A DNA stretch of 64,000 bases. Origin: Fontisphaera persica. GTDB lineage: Bacteria > Verrucomicrobiota > Verrucomicrobiia > Limisphaerales > Fontisphaeraceae. A program made the position numbers and the translations under genes. The notes below the pieces were generated by a model. It saw only the letters and a list, made by a program, of their open reading frames with translations. It did no database searches and was not told the origin of the DNA. Every line of letters starts with the position of its first letter. Within the stretch, counting starts at the first letter, position 1. The stretch lies in contig NZ_CP116615.1 in assembly GCF_024832785.1 (NCBI RefSeq), positions 2,356,001-2,420,000 on the forward strand. The letters are read 5' to 3'. Positions 1-8,527 of this stretch are shown piece after piece.

Positions 1-624
1 AGACCCCGGATACTGCGCATCCAATATGCCCGGGCTGGAGGGCCCCGTCAGATTGGCCGCATCAAAGGATTCGGCCCCCAGCAAAGTAACCCGCGTCCAC
101 CGAATGGTATAGCCCGAATTGCCGCGCACGGCTGTGCCATGGAAAGAGTAACGGGCGGCGGGGTTCAAACCAGTGAAACGATAATAAATGACGTCCGAGG
201 TGGAATCCAAATACACTGCGTTCTGGCCTCCAGACGCCGTGCTCCAGTCCACATACGGTCCAAACATGTTCATCGCCGGGGTGTCCTGGTTGGGCGTGCC
301 CATCGTGCCCGCAGGCACCACGTTTTCATTGTAGATTTCCAAGCGTGCGGACAAATCCTGCCCCGTGCTCAAATCCTTCAGGAACCCGCTGCCCGTAATC
401 GAAACGCCTTGGGCAACCGTGCCATAAGTGGTCACATTGGGATGAGTCAGGGGGCCATTGAAAACATCATTGATGGCCACCCATTGACCATGCGCCAGCG
501 ATACCGTTAAAGCCAGGGTTAATCCCGCCAGCCAGCTTCTTAATCCGGGCCTGAAACCTGCTCCCTGCCTGACCTCTCCAAGAAGCCCGCCATTGAAGTT
601 GGATTGCTGTGTTTGCATAAACAT
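1..624 (-). CDS. Secreted protein, 3' end cut by window edge
   Basis: Reading from the start at 624, the frame is open to the window edge (208 codons seen) and has no stop, so the C-terminus is missing. The start is chosen because AGAAAGGAC lies just upstream of ATG. The N-terminus has a polar stretch and then a hydrophobic segment with a likely signal peptidase site (LAGLTLALTVSLAHG, about residues 33-47). The mature part is rich in Gly, Thr, Ser and aromatic residues, as in extracellular beta-sandwich proteins. I do not recognise a domain. It lies directly downstream, in the same direction, of a PEP-CTERM surface protein, so its unseen end could also carry a sorting signal. That is inference only. 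Confidence 0.6.
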   Translation of the reverse strand, partial: MFMQTQQSNFNGGLLGEVRQGAGFRPGLRSWLAGLTLALTVSLAHGQWVAINDVFNGPLTHPNVTTYGTVAQGVSITGSGFLKDLSTGQDLSARLEIYNENVVPAGTMGTPNQDTPAMNMFGPYVDWSTASGGQNAVYLDSTSDVIYYRFTGLNPAARYSFHGTAVRGNSGYTIRWTRVTLLGAESFDAANLTGPSSPGILDAQYPGS

Positions 625-934
625 TATTGTCCTTTCTGCACGGTTTGCCGCCACCATTAGCACAAAGACATTCTTTGCCCCCCCCAAAGGCTAAACTGGC
701 CTTTGTGTCCATTGGCAGACGGCATGCTTGTTAGGGTACAAGGCAATAATTAGCTAAATTCTTGATGGAGTGCAATCCCAAAAAAGAAAATTTTTTGTGT
801 AAAAAGGGTTAATAATGAGCAACTAACAGAAGTTTTGCTTATGCGCACCCCCTGCCCATCCCCGCATGATTCCCAACCCCTTGGATTACGAAAAATGACT
901 CCGTGCCTTATCCTGCCGGCACTTGATGAAGTTA
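625..934. other. AT-rich intergenic region
   Basis: This stretch separates two minus-strand genes and is much more AT-rich than its surroundings. It contains an A/T inverted repeat at 779-797 (CAAAAAA, short loop, TTTTTTG) and probably the promoter of the gene starting at 624. I see no credible coding frame. Confidence 0.45.
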
Positions 935-954
935 CTGCCCAGCCTTTTGGGCAG
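935..954 (-). terminator. Stem-loop after the PEP-CTERM gene
   Basis: A perfect 7-bp inverted repeat (CTGCCCA / TGGGCAG, 6-nt loop) begins 8 bases past the stop of the upstream minus-strand gene. No T-tract follows on the minus strand, so it may be a processing or pause hairpin rather than a classical intrinsic terminator. Confidence 0.35.
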
Positions 955-961
955 AAAAGAT

Positions 962-3900
962 TTAATGAATAGCAGCTAGCACTTTTCGGCCCAACACCAA
1001 CCACCGGTTGCGCTCACGCCAACCCACCAAACCCGCCAGTAATACCACCGCCACAATTGTGGCCGGCTCGGGCACTGGCACCACCTCGCCGCTGCTCAAC
1101 ATCACCGCATTGTAAATGCCGGGCGTCAACCCAAACGGATTGACGAATCGGACTTGCGAAAGCTGGCCAGCAGTCAAACCGCCGGGGCCAAAATGCACTT
1201 GATCTGTTCCACCCCCATAGAGGTTGCCCGTCCAATTCACAATACTCAGGATGGCCGAAGCATTCCACGACTCGGTGGTGCTGTTGGCAAAGGTTAAAAT
1301 GCTGTTCCCCGCGCCCAAATCCACGGTGGAGTTGGCGTCCAACGTCAGTTTGCCCAGGGTCTCGTCATATCCGCCGGTGGCAAAGGTGCCGCCTGCCAGC
1401 GTCATCGGCACCGAATTGCCAATCCGCTCGTCCGCTCCCAATAAAAGCGTGCCGTTGTTGATGACCACGCGCGTCGGGGTGATTTGATTGGCCAGCACCG
1501 TCGTCCCCGGCCCGTTCTTGACAAAGGCGCCCATGCCGGTGAGCGGTGTGGTGCCGCTGACATAAGTGGTTTCGCTGGCCGCCGGGTTCATGGTGATATT
1601 CGGAGTGTTGGCCAGCGTGGTGCCATTGCCAATCAAATCCCCGCCAATGACCAGCGTGCCTTTGGTGGTCCCTGCTCCGCCGCTGAGCGTGCCCCCTTGC
1701 AGCAACGCATTGCCCTCAATCGTCAACGTCCGCGGGGTGGTGCCGCTGCCCAACACCAGCGTGCCGCCGCAAACATCCAAGGTCGTCCGAATGGCCGCCG
1801 TGCCCACAAAAGATTGATTCGCGCCCAATTGCACGGTGCCGCCCTTCACCACCAGGCCGCTGAAGTTGGCCATGTCATTGGCGGTTTGGCCAATGGTATA
1901 GACGGGGTTTACGGTGTTGGTGGTGCGGTCAAAGCCCAGCTTGATGGGGCTCGGGGCGGATGGTCCCGGCGCAAAAGTTTGCGCCGCGCTGTCGCTAAAG
2001 GCGATGGTCAGCGTGCCATTGGTGCCCTGCAAGTTCTGCAACCGCGCCGGCGTCACCAGGTTGGTGACAAACGCCCCCGGCCCCTGGATGCGCAACCCAT
2101 TGCAACAATTCGGGTCTGGGCTGTTCACAATCAAGGCCACAGACGGCGCAAAAATGACGCCATTCGTGAAACCGCCAATTAATAGATTGGTGCTCGGACT
2201 CCCGATGCCAATGCGCAAATCCACGATGGACTCGCCCTCGGTGCCGCAGCAAGACCCCACGCCTCTGCCCCGCCCTTCAATGTTGCCACGCACCAGATGC
2301 TCACCCGTCATGCCCGGCAACCCATCATTTTGACGGGAATACCCAAACATCAGCGTACCCCCCGCTTCAATCACAGTTTTCGCGTCCAGAATCACCCCAG
2401 AGGTGTTGATGGCGTTATCACTGCGGAACCGGATGTCAATCGTGGCCACCGCATTGCTTTGAATGGTCAAGGTGTTGGCATTCAGCACACTGCCGCCCAG
2501 AATCAAATAGTCGTCCTGCACCGAATCGGCGGTGCTGCGCCCCTGGAAATTGACCCGGGCGTTAGTGCGCACCAGAATGTCCGAAGAAATGCGCCTCCTG
2601 TCATAATACTCGGTGACCTGCACTGCCCCCTCAATCACCACCCCGCCATAAAACGCAAAATTAGTGAAATCCGCTGGTGAGGTATTGCCACTTAAGGAAA
2701 GACGCCCCACATTGGTGGCAAAGCTGCCCACGGTGGAATTGCCATTGGCAGGGCCGCGAAGTATCAAGGTGCCCAGAAAATTGGTGTCACGGAGCTGGAA
2801 GGTGGCGCCATTGTCCAACGCAAAAACCACCGTGCCCGTCCCATACAAGCTCCCGTTGGGTATGTTGAAATCCTCACCGGCATCCCATGCGCCGTATCCC
2901 ACGGTATTCGCCAGTGTGTTGTAACGGATGATGGCCGGTGTGTTGGAAGAGGCATTGACATTAAATCCCCCCCACGCGCTCACCCCCCGAGCAGGGCGCG
3001 CTATGTCCAACGTGCCGCCATTGGTGGTCCAGGTAATTTCGCGGTCCAAGGTGGTGATGTCGCCCACGGGATTCAACAACAGCGTGCCCCCATCAATCAC
3101 AATGGCACCACTGCCTGCCACACTGCTGCCCGACCCATAGATGTCCAGGTTGCCTCCGGGCCGCAGGCTCAGGGTGCCCGCCTGCACCCGCAAGCCATCG
3201 AAATCATTGTAATCGTTGCTCAACAACAGCGTCCCCGTGCCCGACTTCACCAGTCCGCTGCCCGTGATATAACCTGAAAAGGTGGTCAAACCGCTGTTGG
3301 TCACGGTCACCACCCGGTTCGTGGTGGATACCAGCGTCATGTCCCCCGAGAGCGTCAAATCGTTCGTGCCGCCCACCCCAAAATCACCCCCTACGGAGAC
3401 TGTATTATTCAGCGTCCTTGCCCCGCCTCCGGCCTGTATCGAGCCCCCGTTGAGGGTCAGAGTGCCGGTGCCCGCCGCATTATTATGGCCAAATCTCACG
3501 GTCCCATTGTTGATGGTCAACCCGCCGGTGTAATTATTGTTGCCGTTGAAAATGGTTAGTCCGGTGGAGTTGTGTGTGATGGAGCTGGTGCTGTTTTCAG
3601 TGACAACCCCGTTAAATGTTAGTGTGCCAGCACCAGCCAGGGTTAATATGCGTCCCCGCAAATCAACCGTATTATTAAAAGTCAGGCCTCCGCCCGCCAC
3701 TGAAGACCAAGTTTGGTTGCCGCTAACCAGCCGCATCTGCGTGTTAAAAACCTGCACGTCGGCATCCAGGTTGGTGATGCCCCAAGTGCCTGTTTCCAAG
3801 CGAAAGTTATTTACACTATTGAGGGTAAAAGAAACACTCCCCGCGGCATTCAAAAATCGCATGCCTTGAACCGTCCGAGCTTCGCCCCCCAAATTCACTA

Positions 3901-4120
3901 AATGCCGCGTGGTGCCTGCGGCGTCAAAGGTAACGAAGGCTGAGGTACTGTCGGGGACGGCAGCAGGGCTCCAGTTGCCAGCGGTCCCCCAATTCGTTGA
4001 AACACTGCCCGTCCACGTATAGAACGTCTGGGCAAGTATCGTCCCCGGCATGGCCAGCCATGCCAAAACCATCCACCCAAATATTTTGTTGGACAATAAC
4101 TTGCTCAAACTACACATCAT
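962..4120 (-). CDS. PEP-CTERM protein with autotransporter-associated beta-strand repeats
   Basis: About 1052 residues from the chosen ATG at 4120. An in-frame ATG at 4204 would add 28 residues that do not look like part of a signal peptide and has no visible RBS. The N-terminus (MMCSLSKLL, then a hydrophobic core ending in AMPGTILAQ) is a signal peptide. The body is a long series of Gly/Asn/Thr-rich beta-strand repeats such as SGTGTLLLSNDYNDFDGL and NNYTGGLTINNGTV, typical of the autotransporter-associated repeat family, so a long beta-helix is expected. The C-terminus has the motif VPEP, a hydrophobic helix and an Arg-containing end (GWRERNR), which is a PEP-CTERM sorting signal for exosortase. 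Unusually, a further 11-residue tail (WLVLGRKVLAA-IH region) follows it. Likely a surface or matrix protein; no enzymatic function is visible. Confidence 0.88.
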   Translation of the reverse strand: MMCSLSKLLSNKIFGWMVLAWLAMPGTILAQTFYTWTGSVSTNWGTAGNWSPAAVPDSTSAFVTFDAAGTTRHLVNLGGEARTVQGMRFLNAAGSVSFTLNSVNNFRLETGTWGITNLDADVQVFNTQMRLVSGNQTWSSVAGGGLTFNNTVDLRGRILTLAGAGTLTFNGVVTENSTSSITHNSTGLTIFNGNNNYTGGLTINNGTVRFGHNNAAGTGTLTLNGGSIQAGGGARTLNNTVSVGGDFGVGGTNDLTLSGDMTLVSTTNRVVTVTNSGLTTFSGYITGSGLVKSGTGTLLLSNDYNDFDGLRVQAGTLSLRPGGNLDIYGSGSSVAGSGAIVIDGGTLLLNPVGDITTLDREITWTTNGGTLDIARPARGVSAWGGFNVNASSNTPAIIRYNTLANTVGYGAWDAGEDFNIPNGSLYGTGTVVFALDNGATFQLRDTNFLGTLILRGPANGNSTVGSFATNVGRLSLSGNTSPADFTNFAFYGGVVIEGAVQVTEYYDRRRISSDILVRTNARVNFQGRSTADSVQDDYLILGGSVLNANTLTIQSNAVATIDIRFRSDNAINTSGVILDAKTVIEAGGTLMFGYSRQNDGLPGMTGEHLVRGNIEGRGRGVGSCCGTEGESIVDLRIGIGSPSTNLLIGGFTNGVIFAPSVALIVNSPDPNCCNGLRIQGPGAFVTNLVTPARLQNLQGTNGTLTIAFSDSAAQTFAPGPSAPSPIKLGFDRTTNTVNPVYTIGQTANDMANFSGLVVKGGTVQLGANQSFVGTAAIRTTLDVCGGTLVLGSGTTPRTLTIEGNALLQGGTLSGGAGTTKGTLVIGGDLIGNGTTLANTPNITMNPAASETTYVSGTTPLTGMGAFVKNGPGTTVLANQITPTRVVINNGTLLLGADERIGNSVPMTLAGGTFATGGYDETLGKLTLDANSTVDLGAGNSILTFANSTTESWNASAILSIVNWTGNLYGGGTDQVHFGPGGLTAGQLSQVRFVNPFGLTPGIYNAVMLSSGEVVPVPEPATIVAVVLLAGLVGWRERNRWLVLGRKVLAAIH

Positions 4121-4359
4121 CCACCCGCCAAGAATAGCAAAGGCAGTGCCATTCTCAACTATGATAAAATGACACACCTGCAAATCTTTGACAATTTTTT
4201 TCATTAAAAAATCTACAAATCATAACTTGTTCTGGCCGAGCCACTTTTACAATTCCTGTACCAAGATTAAGGCCTTACAAAGATGCGCTTGTCTCCCGCC
4301 ATCCAAGGTTGCCCCATTCCCCTTCTTGAAAACGCCCCTCATGCTGTTATCGTAACCCC
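4121..4359. other. Divergent intergenic region
   Basis: AT-rich spacer between the divergent PEP-CTERM and DUF971 genes. On the plus strand, TTGTTC (4227-4232) and TACAAT (4248-4253) resemble -35 and -10 boxes, but they are only 15 bp apart, so this is a weak promoter candidate. No coding frame is convincing. Confidence 0.3.
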
Positions 4360-4677
4360 ATGCGACCGCTGGATTTACAGGTTGTCGGCCAGGAGCTGGC
4401 CATCAAATGGGAGGATGGCTCGGAAGCCTTCTTACCTCTGGAAATGCTCCGCCGCCACTGCCCCTGCGCCGGATGCAAGGGCGAAATGGATGTCATGGGA
4501 AAGGTGTATAAAGCCCCAGACCGCCCCCTCACCCCCACCGCCTTCCAATTGGCCCGCCTGCTCCCCGTGGGCAATTATGCCGTCAACCTCGTCTGGGCCG
4601 AAGGCCACCAAGCCGGCATTTACTCCTTTGACTACCTTCGCCGCCTGGCTGCCAGCCAGAATCAGGAGCCATCATGA
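4360..4677 (+). CDS. DUF971 (GBBH-like N-terminal) domain protein
   Basis: A 105-residue protein made of one DUF971 domain, the small zinc-ribbon-like fold also found at the N-terminus of gamma-butyrobetaine hydroxylase. Supporting features are the WEDGSEAFLP strand pair, the cysteine motif HCPCAGC (residues 33-39), and the ending VWAEGHQAGIYSFDYLR, where the GHxxGIYSFxYL pattern is the family hallmark. Function is not established; in other bacteria it often sits near Fe-S or cofactor genes. The stop overlaps the next start (ATGA), so it is translationally coupled to the downstream dehydroquinate-synthase-like gene. Confidence 0.85.
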   Translation: MRPLDLQVVGQELAIKWEDGSEAFLPLEMLRRHCPCAGCKGEMDVMGKVYKAPDRPLTPTAFQLARLLPVGNYAVNLVWAEGHQAGIYSFDYLRRLAASQNQEPS

Positions 4678-5846
4678 GCTTCGCCCCGCTGCCTGTTATC
4701 GAGCATCCCATCACGGTCAGATGGCAACACCGCGTGTTCTTCACCCGAAACCTCTTTCACCCAGAAAACCCTCTTTTGGCCAAGGTCCTTTGCAGTAACA
4801 ACGAAATCCAGCCCGCCCGGGTTTGGATGGTGGTGGACGTCGGCCTGGCTCAAGCGCAACCGGAATGGCTGGCCTCGGTCATTCCATGGTTTGCCCAACA
4901 CAGAGGCACGTTGGAGCTGGTCAGTCCCCCCTTGGTTTATCCAGGCGGCGAGACCGTGAAGAATGACTGGGCACACCTTCATTCGTTGCTTCAGGAAATC
5001 GAAAAACACCGCCTGGACCGCCACAATTACCTCATTGCTGCCGGGGGCGGGGCTTTATTGGACTTGGCAGGTCTGGCCGCCGCACTGGCTCACCGTGGTT
5101 TGCGGCTGATTCGCCTGCCCAGCACTGTGCTCGCCCAGGCCGATTCCGGAGTGGGCGTGAAGAACGGCATCAACGCCTTTGGGAAAAAGAACTTTCTCGG
5201 CACCTTTGCCCCCCCTTATGCCGTCATCAACGACCTGGCCCTGCTCCACACCCTTGCCGAACGTGACCGCCGGGCGGGGTGGGTTGAAGCCGTCAAAGTC
5301 GCCTGCCTCAAGGACGCCGCCTTCTTTGCCCAATTGGAGCGCGAGGCCCAAGCCCTGCTGGATTTTGAGCCACAAGCCGTCCAAAGCGCCATTTACCGTT
5401 GTGCCGAATTGCATGTGACGCATATTGCCCAGGGCGGCGACCCTTTTGAATTTGGCTCCGCCCGGCCGCTGGATTTTGGTCACTGGGCCGCCCATAAACT
5501 GGAAGCACTATCCGATTGGACCTTGCGTCACGGCGAAGCCGTGGCCATGGGCATCGCGGTGGACGTGCTGTGTGCCCGCCAGGCGGGCTGGCTGCCCGCC
5601 CCGGCGGCGGGCCGCATTCTTGCTCTCCTCCACCAATTGGGATTCAGCCTTTACTCCCCCCTCATGGAAAAAAACACCGCCGCCGGCCAATGGGCCTTGT
5701 GGGAAGGCCTGCAGGAATTTCGCGAACACCTGGGCGGCCAACTGCGGCTCACTCAGTTGCGGGACATTGGGCAAAGCTTTGAGACCGATCACCTCGACCC
5801 CCGGTGGGTCCGCCAGGCGGTGCAGGTGTTGAAACAAGGCGTCTGA
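4674..5846 (+). CDS. 3-dehydroquinate synthase-like protein, EboD type
   Basis: 390 residues, sugar-phosphate cyclase superfamily (AroB-like). Visible NAD-binding and active-site patterns are PGGETVKND (about residues 85-93), AAGGGALLDLAG, the RLIRLPSTVLAQADSGVGVK segment, and DFGHWAAHKLE followed by RHGEAVAMG with the metal-binding histidines. Spacing and wording (GVGVKNGINAFGKKNFLGTF) match the EboD subgroup from memory. EboD belongs to the ebo clusters linked to export or trafficking of precursors of scytonemin, algal metabolites and similar compounds. No other ebo gene lies next to it here, so it could also serve as the cell's own AroB. Coupled by a 4-nt overlap to the DUF971 gene. Confidence 0.8.
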   Translation: MSFAPLPVIEHPITVRWQHRVFFTRNLFHPENPLLAKVLCSNNEIQPARVWMVVDVGLAQAQPEWLASVIPWFAQHRGTLELVSPPLVYPGGETVKNDWAHLHSLLQEIEKHRLDRHNYLIAAGGGALLDLAGLAAALAHRGLRLIRLPSTVLAQADSGVGVKNGINAFGKKNFLGTFAPPYAVINDLALLHTLAERDRRAGWVEAVKVACLKDAAFFAQLEREAQALLDFEPQAVQSAIYRCAELHVTHIAQGGDPFEFGSARPLDFGHWAAHKLEALSDWTLRHGEAVAMGIAVDVLCARQAGWLPAPAAGRILALLHQLGFSLYSPLMEKNTAAGQWALWEGLQEFREHLGGQLRLTQLRDIGQSFETDHLDPRWVRQAVQVLKQGV

Positions 5847-5876
5847 GGATGAAAAGCCCGCCTTGGGGGCGTTGAA

Positions 5877-5901
5877 GTTGCGCTAGCCCGAATGGCGCAA
5901 C
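5877..5901 (+). terminator. Inverted repeat after the cyclase gene
   Basis: GTTGCGC and GCGCAAC form a perfect 7-bp stem with an 11-nt loop, 30 bases after the stop codon. No U-tract follows, so terminator function is uncertain. Confidence 0.25.
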
Positions 5902-5968
5902 CGGTTTATATTGATGGGCGGCAATCATTTCTTTGCAACCAATGCCCGCGTTCACGCGTCTAGGATAG

Positions 5969-6805
5969 ATGATGCCGCCCGGTAACGGCATGATTGGTAT
6001 GAAATTGCCAGTGAGAAATCGCCCGGCACGACGCAGGGGATTGGTCGCGCAGGTGGATTTCTTGCCCCTGCTGGCCCCTCGTCGCGCCTTCACATTGATT
6101 GAGCTGCTGGTGGTCATTGCCATCATTGCCCTCCTGGCCGCCATGTTGCTGCCCGCCCTGGCCAGCGCCAAAGAAGCCGCCAAACGCACCTTTTGCATCA
6201 ACAACAACAAGCAACTGGTTTTGGCGCATCAAATGTACGTGGATGACAACGAGGACCAATTCTACCCCCGTACCATCAACCCCTGCTGGATGACCGGCCT
6301 GCTGCCCTACTACAATCAATCCAAGATGCTCCTCTGTCCCAGCGATGACCCTGAACCCGCCCGCTGGACCGGCTTTGGCGGCGGCACGGTGTATCCTGTG
6401 GACGCCGCCCCGCGCAGTTATCTGATGAATGCCTACAATGACTATTTCATGAATGTTTTCACCAATGCCCGCGATTGGCAGCTCTACATGTTCCCCGGCA
6501 AATGGGTGGGCATGCCCGCCACTGCCATCAAAGACCCCTCCACCACCATCATCTTCGGCGAAAAAGAAACGCGCTCACCCCACGTGTACATGGACTTTTC
6601 GCAGGGCGTGGGCAATGACATGGAAGAAGTCGAGCATGGCCGCCACGGCAAGGCCGGGGCCAGCAAAGCCAGTGCCGGGTCGGTGCACGGCTTTGCGGAC
6701 GGCACGGCCCGCTTCATCAAATTTGGCAAGGCCGTCAGCCCCATCAACATGTGGGCGGTCACTGAACTTTGGCGCACCAATGCCGTGGACGTCACCGTGC
6801 GCTGA
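5969..6805 (+). CDS. Prepilin-like secreted protein (DUF1559/type II pseudopilin family), copy 1
   Basis: 278 residues. The start is supported by AGGATAG before a double ATG; shorter starts at residues 8 or 11 are possible. A basic leader is followed by the prepilin cleavage/methylation motif [19 protein letters not shown] (about residues 38-56), with cleavage expected before Phe. The body resembles the planctomycete/verrucomicrobial pseudopilin-like family: [20 protein letters not shown] in the N-terminal helix and a C-terminal [15 protein letters not shown], equivalent to the H-X9-DG motif region. Probably exported through a type II/IV pilus-like machine and anchored in the inner membrane or assembled. 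No pilus machinery genes are nearby. It is followed by a close paralogue. Confidence 0.85.
   Translation: MMPPGNGMIGMKLPVRNRPARRRGLVAQVDFLPLLAPRRAFTLIELLVVIAIIALLAAMLLPALASAKEAAKRTFCINNNKQLVLAHQMYVDDNEDQFYPRTINPCWMTGLLPYYNQSKMLLCPSDDPEPARWTGFGGGTVYPVDAAPRSYLMNAYNDYFMNVFTNARDWQLYMFPGKWVGMPATAIKDPSTTIIFGEKETRSPHVYMDFSQGVGNDMEEVEHGRHGKAGASKASAGSVHGFADGTARFIKFGKAVSPINMWAVTELWRTNAVDVTVR
6161..6210 (+). repeat. 50-bp direct repeat, copy 1
   Basis: Identical at DNA level to the copy in the next gene. It encodes the residues after the prepilin helix ([17 protein letters not shown]). Marks recent duplication or gene conversion between the two pilin-like genes. Confidence 0.75.
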
Positions 6806-6884
6806 GTCGCTCAGGCTGGCCCCGCGCCAATTCTTTTTTGATGTTTGGCAACCGAACCCGCGTCCAATCAGCACTGACGACGTT

Positions 6885-7625
6885 ATGATGCCGGAAACAA
6901 AGCGGCCCCTGCAGGCGTTCACCCTCATTGAACTGCTGGTGGTCATTGCCATCATCGCGCTTCTGGCCGCCATGCTCCTGCCCGCGCTGGCCAGCGCCAA
7001 AGAAGCCGCCAAACGCACCTTTTGCATCAACAACAACAAACAGCTTTCCCTGGCCCACCAAATGTATGTGGACGATAACGAGCAACGGTATTACCCGCGC
7101 ACCCTTAATCCTTGCTGGATGACCGGTCTGTTCTCTTATTATCAAAACGCCAAACTGCTGCGTTGCCCCTCGGATGACCCCAACCCGCGCACCTGGAATG
7201 CCAACCCGCAATTCCCCATTGACCTGGAGCCGCGCAGTTATGTCATGAATGGGTGGAATGATTACTTTCTGACTGTCTTCACCAACGCCGCCGATTTCCA
7301 GGCCTACATGCGCCGCTCCTGGAATCCCGGCATGCCCGAAGGCGTGGTCAAAGACCCCTCCGATACCATCCTGCTGGGCGAAAAGGAAACTCAGTCCACC
7401 CATGTTTACATGGATTTTACCCAGCGGGCAGGCAATGATTTGGATGAGATTGAACAAGGCCGTCACGGCAAGGCCGGCAGCACGCGGGGGGGCACCGGCT
7501 CCGTCTATGCCATGTGCGATGGCAGCGCCCGATTCATCCGGTACGGCAAGGCGCTCGCCCCTTTGAACTTGTGGGCCGTCATGCCCGAATGGCGCACCAA
7601 TGCCGTCAATGTCTCCCTGCCCTAA
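6885..7625 (+). CDS. Prepilin-like secreted protein (DUF1559/type II pseudopilin family), copy 2
   Basis: 246 residues from the double ATG at 6885. The frame is open much further upstream, but that part overlaps copy 1 in another frame and is not plausible protein. Short leader [10 protein letters not shown], then [20 protein letters not shown], so the prepilin peptidase site is intact. The rest is collinear with copy 1 ([59 protein letters not shown] near the end). The two proteins diverge in the middle but keep the same architecture, as expected for paralogues with related but separate roles. The gap to copy 1 is 79 bp, probably one transcript. Confidence 0.85.
   Translation: MMPETKRPLQAFTLIELLVVIAIIALLAAMLLPALASAKEAAKRTFCINNNKQLSLAHQMYVDDNEQRYYPRTLNPCWMTGLFSYYQNAKLLRCPSDDPNPRTWNANPQFPIDLEPRSYVMNGWNDYFLTVFTNAADFQAYMRRSWNPGMPEGVVKDPSDTILLGEKETQSTHVYMDFTQRAGNDLDEIEQGRHGKAGSTRGGTGSVYAMCDGSARFIRYGKALAPLNLWAVMPEWRTNAVNVSLP
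6990..7039 (+). repeat. 50-bp direct repeat, copy 2
   Basis: Second copy of the sequence at 6161-6210, same reading frame, inside the second pilin-like gene. Confidence 0.75.
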
Positions 7626-7806
7626 AAGGCAGGCGAGTTCCCTCAGCCCATTCAGGCACGGGTGGGCTTGCAGAACCGTGGCCTTTTTGCCAACGTCCTT
7701 GGGCATGACCACACTCCCAGCCAAAAGCCTCCGCGCCCTGTTATCCAACTCTCCAACAAAACTGCATCCACCGCACGAAAACCATAAGGCACGCCCTGCT
7801 TGCACC

Positions 7807-8523
7807 ATGAAAACCACCCCGGCCCTCTCCCCCAATTCACGGCACTCCAAACTGCCGCGCCGCGCTTTTCTCGGGCAAACCGCCATGCTCGGGGCCGCCT
7901 CCGCCCTGCTGCTGGCCCAGTCCCATCAGCCTGTTGCAGCCGCGCGGGTCTCCGCTGCCCAACGCGACCAGTGGGAAAAAATCCTGCGCCAGCTTGAAGC
8001 CGAGGACGAAAGCATGTTTGTGGTGAACCGCGCGGAGACCGCGGTCGCCCATCTTCTGGCGCATCTGCGCGGCGCACGGGAAATCCTGGAAATCGGCACC
8101 GCCCATGGTTACTGGACTTTCTGGCTGGCGCTGGCCGCCATGTCCCGTGGCGGGCGTGTTACCACCATCGAAATTGTGCCCGAGCGACGCGCCAAGGCCA
8201 TGCAACACTGGCAGGCTCTGGGTGTGTCCCGGCACATCACCAGCCTGGAAGGCAACGCTCACCAGCTTGTCCCCACTCTAAAAAAAAACTACGACTTCGT
8301 GCTGTTGAACGCCGACAAAACCGGGTACCTGGATTATTTCCGCAAACTGTATCCGCGCAAGCTCAAGCCCGGCGCACTCCTGCTGGCCTACAACTACAGC
8401 GCGCGCCTGGACCCCATGAAGGATTTTGTCGAAGAAGCCCGCGCCCACCCTCAACTCACCACCGCCGTTTTTCACGCTGTGCCGGACGATGTGTTTTTTG
8501 CCGCCCTGGATTTGCGCCCCTAA
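7807..8523 (+). CDS. Tat-exported SAM-dependent O-methyltransferase (family 3 type)
   Basis: 238 residues from the ATG at 7807, chosen because it gives a proper twin-arginine signal (LPRRAFLGQTAMLGAASALL, about residues 18-37). Upstream in-frame sequence is low-complexity and unlikely to be coding. The mature part is a class I methyltransferase: motif I EIGTAHGYWTFWLALA (SAM-binding loop), the acidic end of strand 2 at TIEIVPER, motif IV FVLLNADKTGYLDYF, and an LKPGALLLAYN strand typical of the catechol/caffeoyl-CoA O-methyltransferase group. An exported methyltransferase is odd, since SAM is cytoplasmic; the Tat route would allow folding with bound SAM first. Substrate unknown. The next gene begins 4 bases after the stop. 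Confidence 0.75.
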   Translation: MKTTPALSPNSRHSKLPRRAFLGQTAMLGAASALLLAQSHQPVAAARVSAAQRDQWEKILRQLEAEDESMFVVNRAETAVAHLLAHLRGAREILEIGTAHGYWTFWLALAAMSRGGRVTTIEIVPERRAKAMQHWQALGVSRHITSLEGNAHQLVPTLKKNYDFVLLNADKTGYLDYFRKLYPRKLKPGALLLAYNYSARLDPMKDFVEEARAHPQLTTAVFHAVPDDVFFAALDLRP

Positions 8524-8527
8524 TTCC

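Noticed and set aside
4283-4798. 171-codon frame overlapping the DUF971 and cyclase genes
   Set aside because: Different frame over two recognised genes; Pro/Ser/Arg-rich shadow.
6792-7886. 364-codon minus-strand open frame
   Set aside because: Antisense to the second prepilin-like gene; no plausible function.
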